60,606 nt of DNA. Source: an uncultured Bacteroidota bacterium (lineage in GTDB: Bacteria; Bacteroidota; Bacteroidia; Chitinophagales; LD1). The stretch lies in contig CALAYL010000075.1 in NCBI GenBank assembly GCA_937894725.1, positions 1-60,606 on the forward strand, given 5' to 3'. Numbering within the stretch: the first letter of the stretch is position 1; each line of letters starts with the position of its first letter. The position numbers were made by a program, and so were the translations under genes. Below are positions 55,015 to 60,606 of this stretch, one piece after another. The notes beneath the pieces are model-generated. The model made no database searches and was not told the DNA's origin. It was given only the letters and a program-made list of their open reading frames with translations.

Positions 55015-58000
55015 GTTGTGATTTGCTTTCAAATTTTGTTCTTTGCATTACTGATAACAACCTTTACAAAGTAATATATCAATACGGCATAGTTGTGATT
55101 TGCTTTCAAATTTTGTTCTTTGCATTACTGATAACAACTACAACTAATTAATAAAAACAAAATGAGAGGTTGTGATTTGCTTTCAAATTTTGTTCTTTGC
55201 ATTACTGATAACAACCATTGCTTTTTACTTCTTTTTTGGTTTTTTGTTGTGATTTGCTTTCAAATTTTGTTCTTTGCATTACTGATAACAACGTCTTGGT
55301 CTGTTTGACCATATTCATCTTTGTTGTGATTTGCTTTCAAATTTTGTTCTTTGCATTACTGATAACAACGTGATTTGTTGAGTAGCATATTTAACGAATG
55401 TTGTGATTTGCTTTCAAATTTTGTTCTTTGCATTACTGATAACAACTTAATACGCCTTTTCTTCGATTACCTCGTAGTTGTGATTTGCTTTCAAATTTTG
55501 TTCTTTGCATTACTGATAACAACAACGCACAACATGACCCCAAACGACATGCTGTTGTGATTTGCTTTCAAATTTTGTTCTTTGCATTACTGATAACAAC
55601 AGAAGCTCGACTTATCTCCAATTATTCACTGTTGTGATTTGCTTTCAAATTTTGTTCTTTGCATTACTGATAACAACCTTACCTCCCGTTTTAATAGCCG
55701 CACGAGCGTTGTGATTTGCTTTCAAATTTTGTTCTTTGCATTACTGATAACAACGGTGAATTTTGCTGCCACTTCGGCAGATCCGTTGTGATTTGCTTTC
55801 AAATTTTGTTCTTTGCATTACTGATAACAACGCATCCCTTCCAGCTAGCTCCGGGCATCGCGTTGTGATTTGCTTTCAAATTTTGTTCTTTGCATTACTG
55901 ATAACAACTGCATCGTCATCATCGGATTTAGTACAGGTGTTGTGATTTGCTTTCAAATTTTGTTCTTTGCATTACTGATAACAACATATAGTTTAAAGCG
56001 TAAAGATATTGAATAGTTGTGATTTGCTTTCAAATTTTGTTCTTTGCATTACTGATAACAACCGGTTCGCGCGCGGGCGCTCCGTTCGTCCTGTTGTGAT
56101 TTGCTTTCAAATTTTGTTCTTTGCATTACTGATAACAACATTGCTCTGTCATAGTCCTGCGCCCTCGTTGTTGTGATTTGCTTTCAAATTTTGTTCTTTG
56201 CATTACTGATAACAACATAACAATAGATTTGAAAAGCTAAACGGACGTTGTGATTTGCTTTCAAATTTTGTTCTTTGCATTACTGATAACAACTGATTGA
56301 TTAAAATGGTAAGTCATCATTCTGTTGTGATTTGCTTTCAAATTTTGTTCTTTGCATTACTGATAACAACTTTGATTTTTAAGCCACCCAAGCCGAACGG
56401 TTGTGATTTGCTTTCAAATTTTGTTCTTTGCATTACTGATAACAACGAGAGAAATAAATTTTAGAGGCAAATGCTCGTTGTGATTTGCTTTCAAATTTTG
56501 TTCTTTGCATTACTGATAACAACTAAATCTCCCCGATAGGTCCAGTAGGTGTAGTTGTGATTTGCTTTCAAATTTTGTTCTTTGCATTACTGATAACAAC
56601 CTTAGTAGCTAAGAAGCTAAGTAGGTTTTTGTTGTGATTTGCTTTCAAATTTTGTTCTTTGCATTACTGATAACAACTTATGCTCCTTCTATCGAAAGTC
56701 ATTCCGCGTTGTGATTTGCTTTCAAATTTTGTTCTTTGCATTACTGATAACAACAAAGAATTTTGCTTTGTGATTGGGAAGGGAGTTGTGATTTGCTTTC
56801 AAATTTTGTTCTTTGCATTACTGATAACAACGGAACTAACTATTGAACAAAACTATAAAGAGTTGTGATTTGCTTTCAAATTTTGTTCTTTGCATTACTG
56901 ATAACAACAGTCTAGCCTATCTACAGCAGTAGCAGGGTGTTGTGATTTGCTTTCAAATTTTGTTCTTTGCATTACTGATAACAACTACCTTTATTAACAA
57001 TGGAGTTTCTAAAGAGTTGTGATTTGCTTTCAAATTTTGTTCTTTGCATTACTGATAACAACTCAGCAACTTAGGAAACTTGAAGGCACTTGGTTGTGAT
57101 TTGCTTTCAAATTTTGTTCTTTGCATTACTGATAACAACGTTTTGCTCCCAGCCAGTTGGTATGATGAGGTTGTGATTTGCTTTCAAATTTTGTTCTTTG
57201 CATTACTGATAACAACCAACACGATTGGACTAATACTGTAGCCACGGTTGTGATTTGCTTTCAAATTTTGTTCTTTGCATTACTGATAACAACAATTTTA
57301 AAGACAAGCCCCTGTGGATGGTAGTTGTGATTTGCTTTCAAATTTTGTTCTTTGCATTACTGATAACAACTGTGCTTTCGCTTGCTTGGCTGAGTGCGGC
57401 GTTGTGATTTGCTTTCAAATTTTGTTCTTTGCATTACTGATAACAACATAAAACTGCTTAATGTGACCACCAAATCTAGTTGTGATTTGCTTTCAAATTT
57501 TGTTCTTTGCATTACTGATAACAACTCAATATATAATACCTGGATGCCATGTTTGGTTGTGATTTGCTTTCAAATTTTGTTCTTTGCATTACTGATAACA
57601 ACTACTACCTTCATGAAGCTGAGATGGGAGCTGTTGTGATTTGCTTTCAAATTTTGTTCTTTGCATTACTGATAACAACTATGACAATTGTGACATGACA
57701 AAATCACTGGTTGTGATTTGCTTTCAAATTTTGTTCTTTGCATTACTGATAACAACTGAAATGTTTGCAAAACCAATCGAGGTATAGTTGTGATTTGCTT
57801 TCAAATTTTGTTCTTTGCATTACTGATAACAACATTGAAAGGCTTTGTTTCATTTGATGAAGGGTTGTGATTTGCTTTCAAATTTTGTTCTTTGCATTAC
57901 TGATAACAACTTATCAATTTGTACATTATTTTTAGCAACTGTTGTGATTTGCTTTCAAATTTTGTTCTTTGCATTACTGATAACAACATTTAAATGATTA

Positions 58001-60606
58001 TTGCCACCACATAAACCGTTGTGATTTGCTTTCAAATTTTGTTCTTTGCATTACTGATAACAACTAATGCTGTGAAAGTATCACGTACTATGTCGTTGTG
58101 ATTTGCTTTCAAATTTTGTTCTTTGCATTACTGATAACAACGGTTATTTTTGTAATTATGTATATTGACATGTTGTGATTTGCTTTCAAATTTTGTTCTT
58201 TGCATTACTGATAACAACTTTACAGCGTGAGAGACTTTCTGGAGCTTAGTTGTGATTTGCTTTCAAATTTTGTTCTTTGCATTACTGATAACAACTTTAG
58301 GTGCATTAGGTCGCTTGTAATTATTGTTGTGATTTGCTTTCAAATTTTGTTCTTTGCATTACTGATAACAACAATCGTAATTTTTTAAAACAATTCCCTC
58401 TCGTTGTGATTTGCTTTCAAATTTTGTTCTTTGCATTACTGATAACAACTGTAGTAGTGTTAATATCTGCTACTTTTACGTTGTGATTTGCTTTCAAATT
58501 TTGTTCTTTGCATTACTGATAACAACTACTTTCTTCAAAGTCCATTAAAAGTATCTGTTGTGATTTGCTTTCAAATTTTGTTCTTTGCATTACTGATAAC
58601 AACTAAATCTTCTATTGATGCCACAAAGTCAGGGTTGTGATTTGCTTTCAAATTTTGTTCTTTGCATTACTGATAACAACAAGGTTTGTACTCATAGCTT
58701 CAAAACTTGCGTTGTGATTTGCTTTCAAATTTTGTTCTTTGCATTACTGATAACAACACAAAAAAAAGAAAAGACATGGCAAATTTGTTGTGATTTGCTT
58801 TCAAATTTTGTTCTTTGCATTACTGATAACAACAACTCATAATTTAGAAGATGTTGAGTTATTGTTGTGATTTGCTTTCAAATTTTGTTCTTTGCATTAC
58901 TGATAACAACGGCTACTGCAAAGCAGGAGTGGATGGCTTCGTTGTGATTTGCTTTCAAATTTTGTTCTTTGCATTACTGATAACAACTCCCATGTCAGCT
59001 CTCATTTGCTCAATCCCGTTGTGATTTGCTTTCAAATTTTGTTCTTTGCATTACTGATAACAACTTACTGACATTTGATTCACCGCATTTTTTGGTTGTG
59101 ATTTGCTTTCAAATTTTGTTCTTTGCATTACTGATAACAACGAAAAAACTATTTTTAATCACAATCGCTATGTTGTGATTTGCTTTCAAATTTTGTTCTT
59201 TGCATTACTGATAACAACAACATGCTCACTGTGTTTAGTCGAGGGGTTGTTGTGATTTGCTTTCAAATTTTGTTCTTTGCATTACTGATAACAACGCGTT
59301 ACTTGTTTTCCGATTTAAGTTTCATGTTGTGATTTGCTTTCAAATTTTGTTCTTTGCATTACTGATAACAACGCGAATCGTTGCCGTTGTCCTTGGAGAA
59401 TAGTTGTGATTTGCTTTCAAATTTTGTTCTTTGCATTACTGATAACAACTAATGGACTTAGCGGGTGTTGCTCATAATGGTTGTGATTTGCTTTCAAATT
59501 TTGTTCTTTGCATTACTGATAACAACTAACACAGGGCAACAAGCGATTACCAATGTGTTGTGATTTGCTTTCAAATTTTGTTCTTTGCATTACTGATAAC
59601 AACTAAACTATATCGCCAAAGGAGAGGGTACTAGTTGTGATTTGCTTTCAAATTTTGTTCTTTGCATTACTGATAACAACTAGCTCTCGCATTTTCTTTA
59701 TGCGCTTTTCGTTGTGATTTGCTTTCAAATTTTGTTCTTTGCATTACTGATAACAACGTTTTCGGCTATGTATCCGTTGACATAGTAGTTGTGATTTGCT
59801 TTCAAATTTTGTTCTTTGCATTACTGATAACAACAAATCTAGCATTTCTATACGCATCAATTACGTTGTGATTTGCTTTCAAATTTTGTTCTTTGCATTA
59901 CTGATAACAACAACAGACGGTGACGGTAGAATTTTGGCTTAGTTGTGATTTGCTTTCAAATTTTGTTCTTTGCATTACTGATAACAACTAAGTCGTTACT
60001 GATAGCCTTGCCAAAGAAGTTGTGATTTGCTTTCAAATTTTGTTCTTTGCATTACTGATAACAACAACGTGGTTCGTCAGCGGCTTGCGCGCCCAGTTGT
60101 GATTTGCTTTCAAATTTTGTTCTTTGCATTACTGATAACAACCTAAACAAAAAAAACCGCCACCGCTTGAGAGTTGTGATTTGCTTTCAAATTTTGTTCT
60201 TTGCATTACTGATAACAACACTCGCTTTAAAGATAAAAAGACGAGCGCAGTTGTGATTTGCTTTCAAATTTTGTTCTTTGCATTACTGATAACAACCTGT
60301 GGATTCAGATAATAAACCATTGTTTAGTTGTGATTTGCTTTCAAATTTTGTTCTTTGCATTACTGATAACAACAATGACCACACCAATGATGGTGAGCAA
60401 GCAGTTGTGATTTGCTTTCAAATTTTGTTCTTTGCATTACTGATAACAACATTTTAATTCTTCAGGGTATCGGTGTATGGGTTGTGATTTGCTTTCAAAT
60501 TTTGTTCTTTGCATTACTGATAACAACTGTTGGTCGAGGACTACTCCTTATCGGTACGTTGTGATTTGCTTTCAAATTTTGTTCTTTGCATTACTGATAA
60601 CAACAG
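55015..60606 (+). CRISPR. Large CRISPR array, 47-bp repeats, probably type II-C
   Basis: 73 repeats of 47 bp, first at 55015-55061, last complete one at 60558-60604, and 72 complete spacers; the array continues past the window end. The repeat starts GTTGTGATTTGCTTTCAAAT and ends TGCATTACTGATAACAAC, with short complementary ends (GTTGT / ACAAC). Every repeat I read is identical. Spacers are 30 nt except the 18th (29), 32nd (31) and 49th (29). I noticed no duplicate spacers. Repeat length and 5' sequence are typical of Cas9 type II-C arrays in Bacteroidota, where the crRNA carries the GUUGUG side after the spacer; this favours plus-strand transcription. No cas1, cas2 or cas9 is in the window; they are expected to the right or elsewhere. 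Confidence 0.97.

Noticed and set aside
55375..58842. Open frames of 60-81 codons inside the array reading CDLLSNFVLCITDNN or VVICFQILFFALLITT
   Set aside because: They are translations of the CRISPR repeat, which has no stop in two plus-strand frames; not genes.
55015..60606. Type VI-B (Cas13b) array
   Set aside because: The ends GTTGT...ACAAC are shared, but Cas13b repeats are about 36 nt; 47 nt with GATTTGCTTTC fits type II-C better.
55015..60606. Promoter inside each repeat, as in Neisseria type II-C arrays
   Set aside because: The repeat has several TTTG strings but none forms a TTTG - ~20 nt - TAnnTTTG pair.

Overview
The window looks like chromosomal DNA of an AT-rich, uncultured-type Bacteroidota (class not resolved). 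Four large secreted proteins end in type IX secretion (T9SS) sorting domains: three of type A (SxYPNP-like) and one CHU_C / gliding-motility type. TonB-ExbB-ExbD, RNase R, MnmA, DapD, ClpB, FolC and MiaA are all in Bacteroidota form. No tRNA, rRNA, transposase or prophage gene was recognised.

Layout. 0-4 kb: a minus-strand run mnmA - lipoprotein - T9SS subtilase - Lnb/DUF4105 (cut by the window start). 4-15 kb: housekeeping and envelope genes (methyltransferase, TerC, thiolase, DUF2797, PI-PLC-like, DEAD-box helicase, RNase R, peptidoglycan-binding protein). 15-19.4 kb: a tight dapD-cca-miaA-MFS operon. 21.4-25.7 kb: an ECF sigma factor followed by a small membrane protein, a Spy/CpxP-like protein, an MbnP/MbnH 'metallo-mystery pair' (copper-binding partner plus dihaem peroxidase) and a T9SS-exported YHYH protein. 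This looks like one envelope or metal-stress operon. 25.8-29.1 kb: exbB-exbD-tonB-folC on the minus strand. 29.3-33.1 kb: GHMP sugar kinase and divergent clpB. 33.5-40.4 kb: a tail-fibre-like exported protein, a YjdI ferredoxin-like protein, a second dihaem peroxidase (a lipoprotein) paired with a beta-helix/cytochrome c fusion, and intergenic palindromic repeats. 40.6-51.6 kb: two giant T9SS surface proteins (1778 and 1811 aa), one with nearly identical 225-bp internal repeats. 52-53.7 kb: arsR-arsM-DUF302 with a perfect 16-bp palindromic operator.

The right end (55,015 to the window end) is a large CRISPR array: 73 repeats of 47 bp, which I read as identical, and 72 complete spacers of about 30 nt. 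It runs off the window. Repeat length and the GTTGTGATTTGCTTTC 5' end fit type II-C (Cas9) systems of Bacteroidota, but no cas gene or convincing tracrRNA lies in this window. Between the ars genes and the array are a frameshifted membrane-protein remnant and two tiny single-membrane-segment proteins (59 and 50 aa) that look like distant paralogues. The second ends only 82 bp before the first repeat. These two genes and the ECF/MbnP/MbnH/YHYH operon are the best candidates for something not yet described.
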